From Meconema thalassinum (taxonomy: Eukaryota; Arthropoda; Insecta; Orthoptera; Tettigoniidae): a stretch of DNA of 64,000 nucleotides. The stretch is from positions 792,980,979-793,044,978 of the forward strand of contig OX336389.2 of NCBI GenBank assembly GCA_946902985.2. Direction: 5' to 3'. Both the position numbers and the translations under genes were made by a program. Below are positions 24,256 to 37,045 of the stretch, in pieces; within the stretch, counting starts at the first letter, position 1, and each line of letters begins with the position of its first letter. The notes under the pieces are model-generated. The model did not search any database, was not told the origin of the DNA, and worked only from the letters and a program-made list of their open reading frames with translations.

Positions 24256-25085
24256 ATCTGCAGTTAAATAATTAATATATGTTAGAGCCAAACCTCAATA
24301 CTGGATAACATACATATTTGCACATTGTTTAGTTCATTCGGGTTTAAATAAATGGACTTTAATAGGAAAATAACATCACTGAGCTTTAGTCATTATTATT
24401 TACCAACCCACCTATGTAAACGCGTACTTTAAGTCACTCCTATCGCTGGGGAATAGCTTCCAGCATGCCTGTCAATCCGAGCTTGAAATCCCGGTGACAT
24501 CAGCAATAATTAAGGATTTTGTATTTTGCTTGGCAGTTTTTCTGCAATAGTTCCAGACTAAAGATCTCATGATACCTTACTTTATTTCTTAGGACTTTGG
24601 TCGAAAGCTAGACCCTCTTACCCATTACAGTTAAACACATTACAATGAACACCTTAATAACACAGGTTATCAGTCAAGATTGAGAGAAAGGGAGAGAGAC
24701 ACACACACAGATACAGAGTCATGATAAGCAAAGACGTTCTAGACTGTAAATGGAGTGTAAAGAAAGAGCACGCGTGACCGCCTCGGATAATAAGCTCGCT
24801 CGAATACTCTTCCATTGTGACGTGTACGGTAACTAATGCTGCCTTTCATTTGACCAATTAAGCCCCATTAGACGGGTATATTTTTAGATGCAGCAATTGA
24901 ATTCATTAGACAGCCCTCATACGACGTCAAGCGTGTATTGCCTGTCTTGACACTCGGCATCACAGATGATACATATCAACAATAAAGCCTACAGTATATA
25001 TAACTTTCTGATCCTTAGGAAAGAAATGCTTTACATGTTTACCGTAGGACAAACACTCTGCATAACATACTTCTCATCTATATAC
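24256..25085. other. unassigned sequence
   Basis: A short GAGA/CACA tract near 24680-24710. No gene seen. Confidence 0.45.
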
Positions 25086-25320
25086 TGTATAACTGGGTGA
25101 GTTAGCCGTGGTCGTTACGGCGTGACTGCTGGCAGTCGCTCACACCCGGGAGGCGAGGAGGTTCGAATCCTCCCGCCGGCAACCTCGAAGATGGTCTTCT
25201 GTGGTTTCCCATCTTCCTTCCAGGCAAATGCCGGGGTTGGTCCCTAACCATAGGCCACAGCCGCTACCTTCCAATTCCTCGTCCTTACATTCAAACTTTC
25301 CTCCCCAGACAATACTCCAC
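25086..25320 (+). mobile_element. hairpin-bearing SINE with a different tRNA-like head
   Basis: The head has GGAGGTTCGAATCCTCCCGC, a perfectly paired T-arm unlike the other SINEs. The hairpin at 25187-25216 has arms GAAGATGG and CCATCTTC around TCTTCTGTGGTTTC, followed by CCAGGCAAATGCCGGGGTTG and GGCCACAGCCGCTACC. The 3' tail module is missing or short. Confidence 0.85.
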
Positions 25321-26424
25321 ACGCGAAGGTACTTGTAGCTCACCTCATGGGTGTCAGCATAGAAGCAGCTACAAACTGGCGAGCCGAACATGTCCTCGGA
25401 CATTCCCGGCACTAAAAGCCATACGCAAAAAAACCTACATATATGAGTGTTGATTCGAAAGTCATAGCAACTACAGTATTTATTGTCATTTACGAATAAC
25501 ATCTAGCGGCTTATCCACAGCTAAGATTGAACGTTTTGTCCCCCATTCACAAAGAGAACAGTATGTTCCCTAAAGAACACATGGACTACCTTCTTTGAAA
25601 TTCATGATTTATTTTCCATTTTCTACGAAAAACCTCAGATATTGAATTCGTAAACCATGAATATGCTTACAAGCGAAAATATAAATATATCATGCGAAAA
25701 TGTTTAAAAGATAACCTTACCACACATCCTGTTATACAATACTTTCAGTTTCTACGACACAACTTCCGTGGAACTGATAGCAGTTCAGAAAATCAAGTCA
25801 CGCTTGTACATGTGTTAATAATAGAGCACATCGTGATTCATATTCCAATCTTTTTAATCTGGGATAATATATTTTACAATAGATTTATTGACACATTAGG
25901 TAGCTTATTTCTTTAATTATTGTATTTTAATTTGCATTATTAGTTTGTATTTACAGTACAGTATGTTAAGCCATAAGAATCATGCCTCTTCTGGTTGCTA
26001 ATTGACATGTTCAGTTATAAGTGTCATTCTTATTTGTGTTTTATTAGTTAAGCTATATTTAGTTTATTTTTGCCAAATTGTAAGCCGAAACATTGTATAC
26101 GCAACACACGGGGGCTCTCATTAGTCTCAGTGGCATTTCTTTACTAATGCATGCAATTCAATTCAATTCGTATAGGCCTATGTACTAATGTACAGATCAA
26201 CTAGGGTGAGCGTTAAATATCAAAACACGCTGGAATGTGCAACTGTTTGGAAATACTATTCCTCCACGGACCAGCAACGTCTTATTTTTGAAAATGAACA
26301 TTTGGAACTTTTCGGAATAATGCACGGTTTGCTTTCTGAATGTTAACAGTTTTATTTTCAGCCTACTTTCAATGTTCGTAAAAAATATATAGTAGACTTA
26401 TGAGATCTCCACAGGGCCGAACAT
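25321..26424. other. unassigned sequence
   Basis: AT-rich; no gene or repeat recognised. Confidence 0.45.
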
Positions 26425-26478
26425 TGTGTGTCTGTCTGTGTGTGAGTGTGTGTGTGTGTGTGTGCGTGTGTGTGTGGG
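26425..26478. repeat. TG microsatellite
   Basis: Interrupted (TG)n run that immediately precedes the tandem dimer. Confidence 0.9.
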
Positions 26479-26487
26479 ATTTAGTAT

Positions 26488-27068
26488 CTCTGTCCCCACC
26501 TATTAATTCAAACACGGTGAAACCGAATTGAACGAAGTTTGGTACATAGGTAGCACTAGCAAAGGGAAACTCAGTGTCAAGTTTTATTTTGCCGCCATGT
26601 TGACGGAAACGTAATGGCGTCCACCGAAATGTTCAAAGCTTAAATCAAATTATGGCTTATCTAATCATCTGATCTCTACCAAATTTTGCAACAACTTAGC
26701 ATCATATGGAAAGCGTCTTTTGACGAAACTACAAGATTATCAGACCAATAGTTTGAAGATGGCAGCCGTGTTTGTGTGCAAATTGATCTCCCTTATCAAT
26801 TCGAACACAACGAAACCAAATCGAACCACCTTTGATACAGTAGTAGTACTAGCAAGGGACAATTCAGTGTCATGTTGTATACCGCCGCCATCATAACAAA
26901 AAAGAAGAGGCGCCCACCCTAATGTTCTGAGCTTAAATCAAATTACAACTAACCTAATCATCCGATCTCTACCTATCCAATTTTTCAACAATATACCTTA
27001 ATGTGGGAGGCGTCTTTGTTCCAAACTACAAGGTCGTCCGCTAAATAGTTTCAAGATTGTGGTTGTAT
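26488..27068. repeat. diverged tandem dimer, unit about 285 bp
   Basis: Two head-to-tail copies share a series of ordered phrases: CCTATTAATTC / CTTATCAATTC, then CACGGTGAAACCGAAT / CACAACGAAACCAAAT, then CTAGCAAAGGGAAACTCAGT / CTAGCAAGGGACAATTCAGT, then GCTTAAATCAAATTA in both. The copies differ by many substitutions. No coding frame. A gCCGCCATgttg motif within each unit also occurs in the 47.6-48.8 kb array. Confidence 0.85.
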
Positions 27069-27373
27069 GAATATTGCAAGTAGTACGGCCTTACCGTAAC
27101 TTACGATTCAACAAGGACTGGCCTTACCATAAAGGCTCATCCTACATCGGGAGGTTTAAACTCTCCTCAAGGAGGTGACCGGTAGGATATTAGCATTTTA
27201 AAATAGAATATGTAACCACAGTAGTGACCAACAGTTCAGGCTGACCGTGCCATATCGTGCTTGTCCTTGGCGTCCCGTTTGGGTCATGGGTCAAAATGGT
27301 GCTATTGTTTGTTGGTAAATCTATATAATTCCTAAGTTCATAAGTTTATATCCTTTTAGGAATGTACTGAATG
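27069..27373. other. unassigned sequence
   Basis: No gene seen; may include the eroded end of the adjacent repeat. Confidence 0.4.
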
Positions 27374-27660
27374 TCGCCTCCGTGGTGTAGTTGTCAGCAT
27401 GATTAGCTGCCACCCAGGAGGTCCGCGGTTCGATTCCCGGCTCTGTCACGAAATTTTTAAAGTGTATGAGGACTGGAACGGTGTCTATTCAACCTCGGGT
27501 TGTCCAAATGAATAGGGGGGGGGGTTAGATTCCCACCTCAGCCATCCTCGAAGTGGTTTTCTATGGTTTCCCACTTCGTCTTCGGGCAAATGCCAGGATG
27601 GTACTGCCCCCGTAATTGAATTATGTAAAGACCACGGTGGCTATATTTGAAATTATAAGG
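27374..27660 (+). mobile_element. hairpin-bearing SINE, family B, well-preserved head
   Basis: The head begins GCCTCCGTGGTGTAGTTGTC and has the B-box GCGGTTCGATTCCCGG. A short G-run (27517-27525) interrupts the body. The hairpin at 27549-27578 has perfect 8-bp arms CGAAGTGG and CCACTTCG, followed by GGGCAAATGCCAGGATGGTA. The 3' end is truncated relative to other copies. Confidence 0.9.
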
Positions 27661-27681
27661 AAAGTTATGGCTGTCATAGTT

Positions 27682-28140
27682 ATGACGTGGGTAGTCATGA
27701 CGTAAGCACGGATGACGTAAATGTTATGCCAGCAAGCTACTTGAGCTGAGATTCTCAGTGACGTCAGCATTTAGTCGAGAATGTTCCAAGATTTACGACG
27801 CAGTCGCAGGAAACGAGGAATTCTGCTGAGGAAGAAACTATGCTATTGGAGGAGAGGCATGAACCAATCAACGATAGTTTAAAGGAAGACGGAGATTGCT
27901 AAAACTATGGTATTTTTATTACTTTTGGAATGCAGAATTGTGGAAATCCATTTGCAGTAAAAGCATTGATTTGGAATTTTGGTGAAATTTATTTTCAGTT
28001 TTTGAATTTTGAAAATCCGTCATGTATTAACGAAGTTAGAACTTCTAGCGATGACGCAGTATCACGCTTTGGAAGGGATGGAAACGCCCCTCGTGAAGTT
28101 AATAAAAGGGCTTGCGCAGAAGAGAGGAGTCTCTTTCGTT
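27682..28140 (+). promoter_or_regulatory. phased ATGACGT cluster with downstream TATA-like box
   Basis: Three ATGACGT motifs start at 27682, 27697 and 27712, exactly 15 bp apart, and a full TGACGTCA follows at 27759. These are consensus bZIP (CREB/ATF-type) sites. A TTAATAAAAGG TATA-like box lies at 28099 with a pyrimidine-rich start region after it. The layout suits an LTR U3 region or a host promoter; which one is not decided. Confidence 0.4.
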
Positions 28141-30680
28141 CTCTGATTATTCTGAGATCTCATTCTCAGAGCATCGAAGTATATTTGTGAAAGTTCTTTT
28201 CTTATACATTCATTATAGTGAGACGTCGAAGTGAACAGCAGTGAAAAGAATCGTCTTTATAACGCGTGGCGAGGCCACTATATTAACGAGATCCAAGTCA
28301 AACTAGGTGAAGTTGAAACGGACCTTAGAAAGCTTCTACAAGTTTAGCTTCGAACAGTTAGCGGTCTACGATAAGCTAATTGTATTGTGCAGTGCTACAT
28401 GCAGTTATAGAGAAAAGCTGAACAATTTCGAACGATTAGTTCGAAAGATATTAGCAGTTTTATACGACTGAGAAAAGTGATTATCTCGCCACAAGAGAAG
28501 CACTTTTGTGAAGGCAGAATCAACGCAACGGCTGACGCTGCGAGTGGAATAGAAAGACTTCAGATTGCTTGGTTACACAACGATACAGTATAATGGAGCA
28601 ATTGAATACGGCAGTTTGTTCTTCTAACACTACAACCGAAGAGCAGATGGAGGGCTAAAAGGCTTATTGCAATTGGGACATACTTCAACGGAGTAAGATA
28701 GCGACATGGAACTTCGCTAATTGCTATTCCACACAAGCGAACATGCGGTGAATACCATCTACACCCATGTTTCGTAATTAAAGGCTGAATACCATCGAAC
28801 AGCCATAGAAACAATTTCATACTCTGAATATGAATAATTTCTTCGGAAATTTCTACAAAACTTCATGGCGATTGTCTACTGGAACTTCAGGGAATTTTTC
28901 AAGAGAGGTCAGGGATATCCCGACTCACAAAGAAGATTATTGCCGGAAGGATGTCTATTCGTCTTCGAGGAGCAGAGCGATTCACGGAGAAGGAAGCAGT
29001 TCGATTCTCTGAGGGTGCTATTTCCTATTTCGGGGATGGAGCTCAACTTTAACGTGGTGAAATGGATCCATCAGCAGTCTTCTTTGGGGAATTTTCCTCT
29101 GGAACGTCAATCGGCAGATAAGGTAGTCGTGAACGTTTATTGTATTTAAGTATATTAATGATGTTTGAGCAACCATTTTTCCCATATTTTTATCCTCATG
29201 TGTTTTTGCCCTATTTTCTTGTTGAGATTCTTATTCTCAGTACACCTTGATGAGTTTTGCATTTTTCGACGATTTATTAAGACATTGTTATGTCATGGGC
29301 ATAGTTAATGATTTTGAATCAGTTGAGACTGATATTTAGATTTTTCAGTAATTAATATTTTTTTTGTAGTCACGATTTGACTGTAAGTTAATGATTTTTA
29401 TGGCAGATTTAAATTCAGACAGCGTGTCACTTTATTAAAGTAATTCTACCCCAGTTTAATTACTTTGACCAATTTTCTGTCATCATCAAGAAGGAAGAAC
29501 ATTTAAATGATTTTAGAGCGTTAAAATCTCTTACATTGTCGACGATCTTGGAAATACTAGTCGTTATTTGTATTGATTGCAACACAGACATTTATCGTCA
29601 GTTATGAATGAACATTGCATTATAGACACTTTTGTGAAAGAGTAACTTTAATAATGAATTATTGAATGCATTAAAGTCAAGTACTTTTGTTAGGAGTTTT
29701 TCTCAATTAGAGATTTATAGAACGATGTTTGCATTCCCCAGTCTAATTGGATTCTATTCGACTACTTTGCAGTTTTAGTCGCACTTTATTTGAAGATAGT
29801 ATTTTTATACTACAATTTCTTTTAAGATGTTAATCTTAAATTTTGATAGACCAGACAGGCGTATATGAGCGTATTCACTATTAAATTTGTTTGTGATTGG
29901 CAAGTTTTGACTTCATTTCGGTTCATGAATGAAATCCACGAGGGTTAAAAGAAAAACAGTTTTGAAACAATTAATGATTATAAAAAATTTTAAGTGGAAC
30001 TATAAATGTATAATCGCTAGTGCAGCGCGTGTTGAAAGTCGCTGAGGTATAATGCCCTTGAATATGAAGGAAGTTCCCACAGGAATAAATGTTAAAGAAT
30101 TATTTGTGGAAGTTTTGTAAGTTATGTGGAAGTTTAATACCATATAGATTAATATATGATGATTTTGGGCATATTTTTAATGCAGTTTGTGCATTATCTT
30201 GTTAGCGAAGGATTTTCCGCTGGAGTAAGATTGTAATAGTTCGTTGAAAATTAATCAAGTGATTTACTGTTAGAATTAACACGAGTTTTGAAAGAATTTG
30301 AGATAAGATTTTGAATGAAGGTTGCCGTCACAAATCATTATTAAAACCTTTATTAAACCTGATTGTGACATTAACATGTATAACTAACCTTCATTGGTCG
30401 ATTATATTAAACACGATTATGAAAATTACCAACCGAATGAACATGTGGTCAATGTATTTATTAAATTAATAATTTAAACAATTTAAATGTTAATATTGTA
30501 AATAATTGCTGTAAATATTTTTGAAATTAATATGGAACGAGAGTGATGTTAAAGGCGTGTATATAATATTTTTATTGTCTTTGACAAATATTATAAACAA
30601 TTTCTAATTGTTATAAATAATTTATGTGATTTTGTTATAAACATTTAAGAGCTAATTAAACATTTGGATTGAAGTTAACA
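28141..30680. other. long AT-rich noncoding block
   Basis: Purine-richer from about 28200 to 29150, then strongly T-rich on the plus strand to about 30600. Reading frames are short (at most about 94 codons) and lack motifs. It could be a noncoding retrotransposon interior or a long untranslated/intronic region downstream of the promoter-like segment. Confidence 0.35.
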
Positions 30681-30839
30681 AATTTAGGGAATTAACATAA
30701 TGATCCAATAGGATGTGAGCAAAGTACTTGAAAGATTTGCGTAAATATAATGTGATCTGTCTTGTAGACAGATAAAAGTTTGAGAGAGCAAGCTGTATGT
30801 TACGTAACATAGCTCGTGAGAAGGGAATGCATTTGACCA

Positions 30840-31310
30840 GTATGCAACAGGTTCGAGGGTAGCTCGCAGCTGGGCCAACACCTGGTTATCAGAGTGAGGT
30901 CGTACACACTCCGGCCTTGCGACTATAAATACCATTCTCATGTTTATTAAAAGGAAACCAAATGCTCTATATATGTCACACCCTGATGTCCTTTTCCAAT
31001 CCAATAGTGTTATGAATATTACGTTATTTGGAGCTCTTGGGAGCTAAAATGTTTTATATCATGTTGTATGATAATTTTTGCAAGTCCTACTGAGGACGTA
31101 GTCAGATTGACTTGGGCTTCTGATAGCCACGTTGATTTTGTTGTGTTAGTAAAATCATACCCTTTATTAGAAATAAAGCTTTTGTACAGTTCAAAGTTCT
31201 CGTCTTCGCGTTGGTTCATTTTTAAATGTCATGGTGGAGGTTATTGTGTGAACAGACTTTAGTGATCCTGTTGTCAACTCAAACCCCGAGATAATTAAGA
31301 GGTAAGTAAC
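30840..31310 (+). promoter_or_regulatory. second promoter-like segment (TATA, polyA signal, tandem donors)
   Basis: ACTATAAATACC at about 30922, AATAAAG at about 31172 and two consensus donors in a row (GAGGTAAGTAACGGTAAGTA, near 31298-31317) appear in the order expected for an LTR followed by a splice donor. No matching second LTR or primer-binding site was found, so this stays tentative. Confidence 0.2.
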
Positions 31311-34300
31311 GGTAAGTATGAACCCCCGTCTATTTTGGTGTGTTCCACAATGATTTCCTGTGAACTTCTGTGCTCTTATCTCGATAGTATCTGTCAGTGC
31401 CATTTTCATTGATGTAGCTATGCCGGTGCAATTGATAATTGGCAATCCGATTGAGGGGGCGGATATCTGACAGCCTACTATCCAGGTAAACGGGGACAGT
31501 ACTGTACCAGTATTTTGGCTAGCAATAGAACACTTGTATTTAAGAAACGAATACTTCACTTTTATGAGAAGATTCCAACTTGCAGTGGAGAGTTACAGAG
31601 AGTTAGGCGCGAGGTTAGGGAAACTGAACAGGCAACCCTGTTACGCAGCAAAGAGGACGGATCAGCCAGTCCTTGGTGCACCAAAGAACATATGTTTTAG
31701 AAGGCACAGTTAGATCACAAGATGGCTACCCTATAAGCGCGACGTGGAAACATACAATTATTAACAATTACAGAGATTGCAGAGGGGATCGACGACATGG
31801 AAATATAATGACATATAAGAAGGAATAATTTAAAGACATTTAAGAAGTCACTAATGCTTTTATAACGCTAACAGATGTTTATCGCAGTTATGGTACACCA
31901 ACTTCGATATATCGACCGGACAGAGATGGATCATGGGTAGAATATAGTCCAGCTGAGACGAGCTCGGTATGGAGACAGACACTTGCTTTTTGGTTCGGTC
32001 AGAACAACAGTCTCAAATAACATTGAAATATTTGTGCGCTTTGTGAAAGTACGGTACGGGAAAATTGCTACTCTGCTTTCAGGCAGGCACGGCCGAGAAA
32101 CAGGGGACGACCGCATATCCTTGTGTGAACACAGTTCGGTATAGGAAAGAGTCGCGATTGAACTTAGTGCTTGATATAGACTGTTCGTTAGCTCATTCGC
32201 TATGTCGAAGGAACTTATAACATTATCCAGTAATCATTATACAATACTACAATGGATTACAGTACTGAAGTGAGGGGAATGGTGAACCAGTACTATATAA
32301 GAGTAGCAATGACTTGCTAAGGCACTGGCAAGAAATGCAGCACTTAAGCACAATTGAATTTCTAAGAATGACCAATGCTTGATAATGGGATTTATAAGCA
32401 GATGGCTATATAAGAGGAGATAAAAGGCACTACATAAAATGATGCTAAGATAATTACGACCACAAAAATGGATCTTCAAACAAGAGTGGAGGTGACATCA
32501 ATCTCTTCGCTACTAACGCAATCCAGGCGGTCAATGGGAGATGAATATTGTGTTACGGACAGCTGTTTCGGACGGAGAGGAGACGGGTCGCGAACACCTG
32601 AATTACCGTCCAATACTTCAACTTCTCAACGTCGAGGATAACGGTTCGGTCTCAACAGTGATGTATGTCCTCACATACACTTACTCACATCAAGGCATGT
32701 AGACGGTATTTATCATGTCATTTCTATAGAATGCCCTTATTCACCATTTTTGTTTAGTAGTGTGGGAAATTACTTGAGAATTAGACTTGACGTTTCTGTC
32801 ATTTCTGTTCGATGGTCTATTTTAAATTTTGATCCAACTATGGATACACTTATATAGTCATTTTTAAGTAGATAATCTCTTTTGTAGTGTTATTTTTGCA
32901 ACATTACTATTTAATATTTTGGTAATAAATTACGAGCATTATAATTAGTTGAGAAGAAACATATATGGAGAAGAAGAGTTTTTAAAAGAATACTACGATA
33001 TCTTTATATAAGAATAGGAATTATGAAGATGATGACCTACTACGATAATATGAACATTTTTCAACATTAATTCTGTTTACTAGTGAACATCGAAACAGAA
33101 TTTCTTCGACAGTTCATACAGCATTGCAATTTAAATGACTGTATAATTTTTTCGTGAAGCTAGATATAGGCATTGAAGTCTAGCAACATTATTAACGTGA
33201 ACAATAGCAGTATTTTTGGATGAGGCAATTATAGCCAGTTTTTGAATCAAGTTTTGAGTAGAGATATTTTGTTGAGGTACAGTATATTCACTTTTCGACT
33301 TTTATAGTTCATTTTTTGTTTTACTCCTGTTCTGATTTCGTATGGTTCTAATGGTCTATATTGTATTCTACTCATACTAGGCATTTTTCCATGGTGTAGA
33401 GTTTTGCGATTTTCTTAAGAAGAAGTCCCATTTTTGAATTTGTTTTTGCGAATCTGAATTAAATCTCAATTTCTAGTAAGTTATAATATCTTGTAAGATA
33501 TTTTTGTGAGTATGGAAATTCATAATGAAATGAAGTATAACTGAGAGATAGCCTAAAGCTTAATATTATGTAAAATATATTCTGTTATGAATAAGTATGA
33601 CATTTTTGTAATGTGTAGATGTAATAAATTGATCGTATAATTATGCAATAATTATGACAGTTTTTACGAAAATGGGTTAACACTTTGATAGTCGTGTTAA
33701 TTGTGAAACATGATGTATCTAGGTGGTTATTTGAAACTTACATAAATTTTATATAAGTATGGAAAAATTATTTACAAACATTAAGTGTACATTTTCGTAT
33801 TGAATGAAGCAATACAGGTGTTAATGAAATTTTTGAAATACATTTCGACATCAGTGGATGGCCAGAAATAGTATGAAGTTTATATTAGGAATCTCGAATG
33901 TGGAGAGATTGGAGTTTATGTAATGAATTTTGTGAATTATGCGAGCTAAAGAGCAATCGCTAAAGTATATAATGATGAAGTATAATTATTCGTGAGATGA
34001 ACACAAACATTGAAGCTACAATGCTAGTATTTAAATAAAACCCACCATATAAATGTTGATTAAGCAGATAATATTCATCATGATTTAGATTGTTAATAAT
34101 AACAAATATCTAGTGTGAAGCTATAATCAGAAAACACGTAATAATATTGTAATATTTTGGAGATATAATTGAAGTATTAACTTGGGGAACTATACGATCG
34201 ATAAACTTGAATGATTGTCGAATAAGCTAGAAAATGATTAAAATAAATCTTAAAAATAATAATGTAAGTGGATGATTATTTATCGTATGATGATTCAGAG

Positions 34301-34370
34301 TTAAAATAAAAGTTCATACACTACATATAAAGTTATATATACAGTTATATACATAGTCATAAACACAAGT
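31311..34370. other. long AT-rich noncoding block
   Basis: Again purine-richer first (about 31560-32600), then T-rich. Frames of up to 122 codons occur (31191-31559, minus) without recognisable motifs. No gene identified. Confidence 0.35.
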
Positions 34371-34377
34371 TCTTGGT

Positions 34378-34805
34378 TTAAACTTCTAAGTCCAGGCCAT
34401 CAATCCACTGAAGTGCCTCAGAAGATGCATGATGAATGTCACCTACTGATCCTTGGAACGCTCGTTGCGGACATTCACCAACAATATGTCCAATGGTTTG
34501 CAGGGTAGCTCCACAATCGCAATTAGCAGAAGTAACCCAACCCCATTTGTGAAGCAGAAATCCACATTTGCCTTGTCCTGTACGGATCCGGTTAATAATT
34601 CTCCATTGGCGTCTGGGGAGTTTGAAACCTTCTACCCGGTTGGAAGGGTTTTCAATCAGATGTGCATTGAATACTGATGATTCTACCCACATAGTTTTCC
34701 ATGCTTCTGAGATGTTAAATGGAGAGTCTTCAAGAAGTACTGCAGAACGCCAAGGTGGTTTTCTTGACTTCAACCGTTGATTGCCTGCTTTTGCTACAAA
34801 GTGGA
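34378..34805 (-). pseudogene. jockey/I-type LINE, C-terminal end of ORF2
   Basis: The minus strand encodes the last part of a non-LTR retrotransposon polyprotein, the region after the reverse transcriptase. RLKSRKPPW leads into LPRRQWRIINRIRTGQGKCG, and then comes a zinc-knuckle-like CDCGATLQTIGHIVGEC. This order is typical of the tail of jockey/I-like elements. The frame is open to the stop at 34378 but covers only about 140 residues of a protein usually near 900. It is therefore a 5'-truncated insertion and cannot be mobile. The whole endonuclease and reverse transcriptase are missing. Confidence 0.88.
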
Positions 34806-35400
34806 TGATGGTAGTATGTCATAGCGAAATTCGGTGAAAGAATTAAAATGTAACTTCATGTATATAATCTATAATGAACAATTTCTAGTGTATTTGTGTA
34901 TAATAATCAACGATATAGTTTATCGTATATCAAAGTTTTCATGGATTTGAAACATTGCTTGTAAATCCAATTCCATGGTATACTTTCGTCAAGATTAAGC
35001 CGAACCATTTATATATTTTTTATCATGCTACAGTAGATACTGAACTACAACATACTTCGTAGACTCTGGTCTACAATTTCACGTTTTTAGTAAATAATAT
35101 GAATAATTTATTTTAATTACAAAAGGATTTAGTGATCTATATTAGAAACAGGAGAACCAGTGGGGTAATATTTCCAACGTTCAGCCATATGCCCGAGATT
35201 AATTTAAGAGTTTTCGAGTTCACTTTGAGCTAGTTTTTATTTGTTCTTTTACCACTGGCACATTCATAACGCATTCTATTATAGTGGTGTGTCCTTATCC
35301 AAGGTTGATCCATGTTGGTAGAATTTTTGGGAGTTTATTTCAGCCGGGTACTTCCAGATTCTACAATCCAGTCTTGCCATCGGATATCAACAGGTAAGAC
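34806..35400. other. unassigned sequence
   Basis: AT-rich; no gene recognised. Confidence 0.45.
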
Positions 35401-35403
35401 CAT

Positions 35404-35685
35404 GTGGATACGGGTACAGTACCTAGCGTAAGGCTACGGCCGCCTCCTTCCCTCTTCCTTGTCTATCCTTCCCACTCGTCCCATCCCTTCATCAGGCCCC
35501 TGTTCACTTTGCTGGTGTGGCCGCCTGGGCGACGTGCTAGTTGCACTCCCCAGTTGTATCCCCGAATTAGAGTCTCATGCTCCAGGACACTGCTAGAGGT
35601 GGTAGAGGTGGTAACCCTCACATAGTCCGTGGAAAAAGCCAACCCTGGAGAGTGAGCGATAAATAATAAGAAGAAGGAATGTACT
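35404..35685 (+). mobile_element. SINE 3' module, AAGAAG-tail type
   Basis: A 5'-truncated SINE that keeps GGCTACGGCCGCCTCCTTCC, GGTGTGGCCGCCTGGGCGA, AGCCAACCCTGGAGAG and an AATAAGAAGAAGG tail. The same 3' module ends the SINE at 60478. It is a different 3' end from the CACGGGGCTACATGA tail of other family B copies. Confidence 0.8.
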
Positions 35686-35825
35686 GAACAAAATTATACA
35701 TATTTAGTATCAAGTGGTTTATAGAAACGGCAGAAAACGCTAATGAATTCGTTGATTGCTAGATAAGAATATCATGGAGTTATACTAAACCAGTTGCTAA
35801 CCATGTACTAGGCTACGGCATATGT

Positions 35826-35895
35826 GGCGTAATGGTAGCGACCTGGGCTCATATTCTGGAGGTTCGTCGATCAAATCCCAGCAGGTTCAACTTTC
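35826..35895 (+). other. tRNA-like sequence, probably a SINE head
   Basis: TGGCGTAATGGTAGCGACCT resembles a D-arm/A-box region and CGATCAAATCCCAGC a B-box. Acceptor pairing is poor, so I do not call a tRNA gene. Confidence 0.3.
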
Positions 35896-36076
35896 TTTAC
35901 TTCGCTTTCTTTTGTGGTTATTGATTTATAACTACTCACGTTATAATGTTAAGCATATATAGTGTGTATTTGCAATCGAAATTATAATATTATATAGGCC
36001 TACTTATTACACCACATATTTCAACACTCGACTACGGCGATTAAAATTCGTTGTCCTTGATCGGCGGTAGAGTCTA

Positions 36077-36240
36077 TTGTTGTTGTTTCTGTTGTTGATT
36101 CCTTAGGGATTTTGCGGCATCATGGTCTTGTAGCCCCGTGTACATGGGTGTGTGGTGAAGTTGTCTGATAACCTGTCTCATTGTGATGTATGTAGGCTTA
36201 CTAGTGTGTGTACATTTACACGAAGAAGGATTTGGTTAGG
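36077..36240 (-). mobile_element. isolated SINE tail module
   Basis: Reverse complement of the shared tail: TTGTAGCCCCGTGTACATGG, GTCTGATAACCTGTCTC and ACTAGTGTGTGTA are recognisable. No head or hairpin; a 5'-truncated insertion. Confidence 0.75.
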
Positions 36241-36242
36241 AA

Positions 36243-36385
36243 GCTGTTGTTGTTGTTGTTTCATTTGAGATGCATGGATATCATGTTCATTTAGCCCCGT
36301 GCACTTGGTTGAGTGCTGAATTTTATCTGATAACTTGGGTTATTGTGATGTCTGTATTAGTGTGTGTATATATAATTCTGGTGAG
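36243..36385 (-). mobile_element. isolated SINE tail module, second copy
   Basis: It starts with a GTTGTTGTTGTTG tail and contains TTAGCCCCGTGCACTTGG and ATCTGATAACTTGGG. It directly abuts the preceding tail fragment in the same orientation. Confidence 0.75.
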
Positions 36386-36724
36386 GATTCAATCAATCAA
36401 CGTATACAGTAATATCCGTATAGCACGTTGTAATTTATTACGCTACTACAACCAACATTCAATTATAATCATTGAAAAGGACCAAGAGTTATAACTATAC
36501 CCATGCATTTAGGAGAAAGTAGGCTATATATTCCTTACTGAACATCTTGTTTGTTAATTGAATATTTCCGTTTGCTAGTCCTTAACTGTGTCTTGCAGTT
36601 TTTCATTTTGAACAGCAACATGAATTCACAGAAGAATGTGAGGAATTCTACTTAATCTCGGAGTAGTTTATTTAGTTTTCTTAATAAGCCATACAGATAC
36701 CGAAAGCGATAGCTACGCTCACTA

Positions 36725-37045
36725 AATTGCAGTGCTAGGCCATGGGGCCAAGCTCTCTGTGGCCTCGGTAGACGTGGGTTCGGTTCCCACCGTCGGCTGT
36801 CCTTGAAATAGATTTCCACGGTTTCCCAATTTCAAATCCAGGGAAATGCTGGGACGATGTATTCTGACAGGCCACGGCCGCTTCCTTCCACATCCTTGCC
36901 CAGTTGCTTTCATCATCATTCATTTCATCTCTCATTAACTCCTGTGATGAGGTTGGCGACAGGAAGGGCATCTGGCCGTAAAAGCCATCCGCCACATAGG
37001 CTTTCATCGCATCTCATCTCCGACCCCGTTGAAAACGTGAATAAT
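36725..37045 (+). mobile_element. hairpin-bearing SINE, family C
   Basis: The head includes GGGTTCGGTTCCCACC. The hairpin has arms TTGAAAT (36803-36809) and ATTTCAA (36829-36835), followed by CCAGGGAAATGCTGGGACG and GGCCACGGCCGCTTCC. The distinct family C tail ends GCATCTCATCTCCGACCCCG. Sister of the 22014 copy. Confidence 0.9.

Noticed and set aside
31191..31559. A 122-codon minus-strand frame.
   Set aside because: No motif, low-complexity Thr/Ser-rich composition, and it lies in an AT-rich block without other coding signals.
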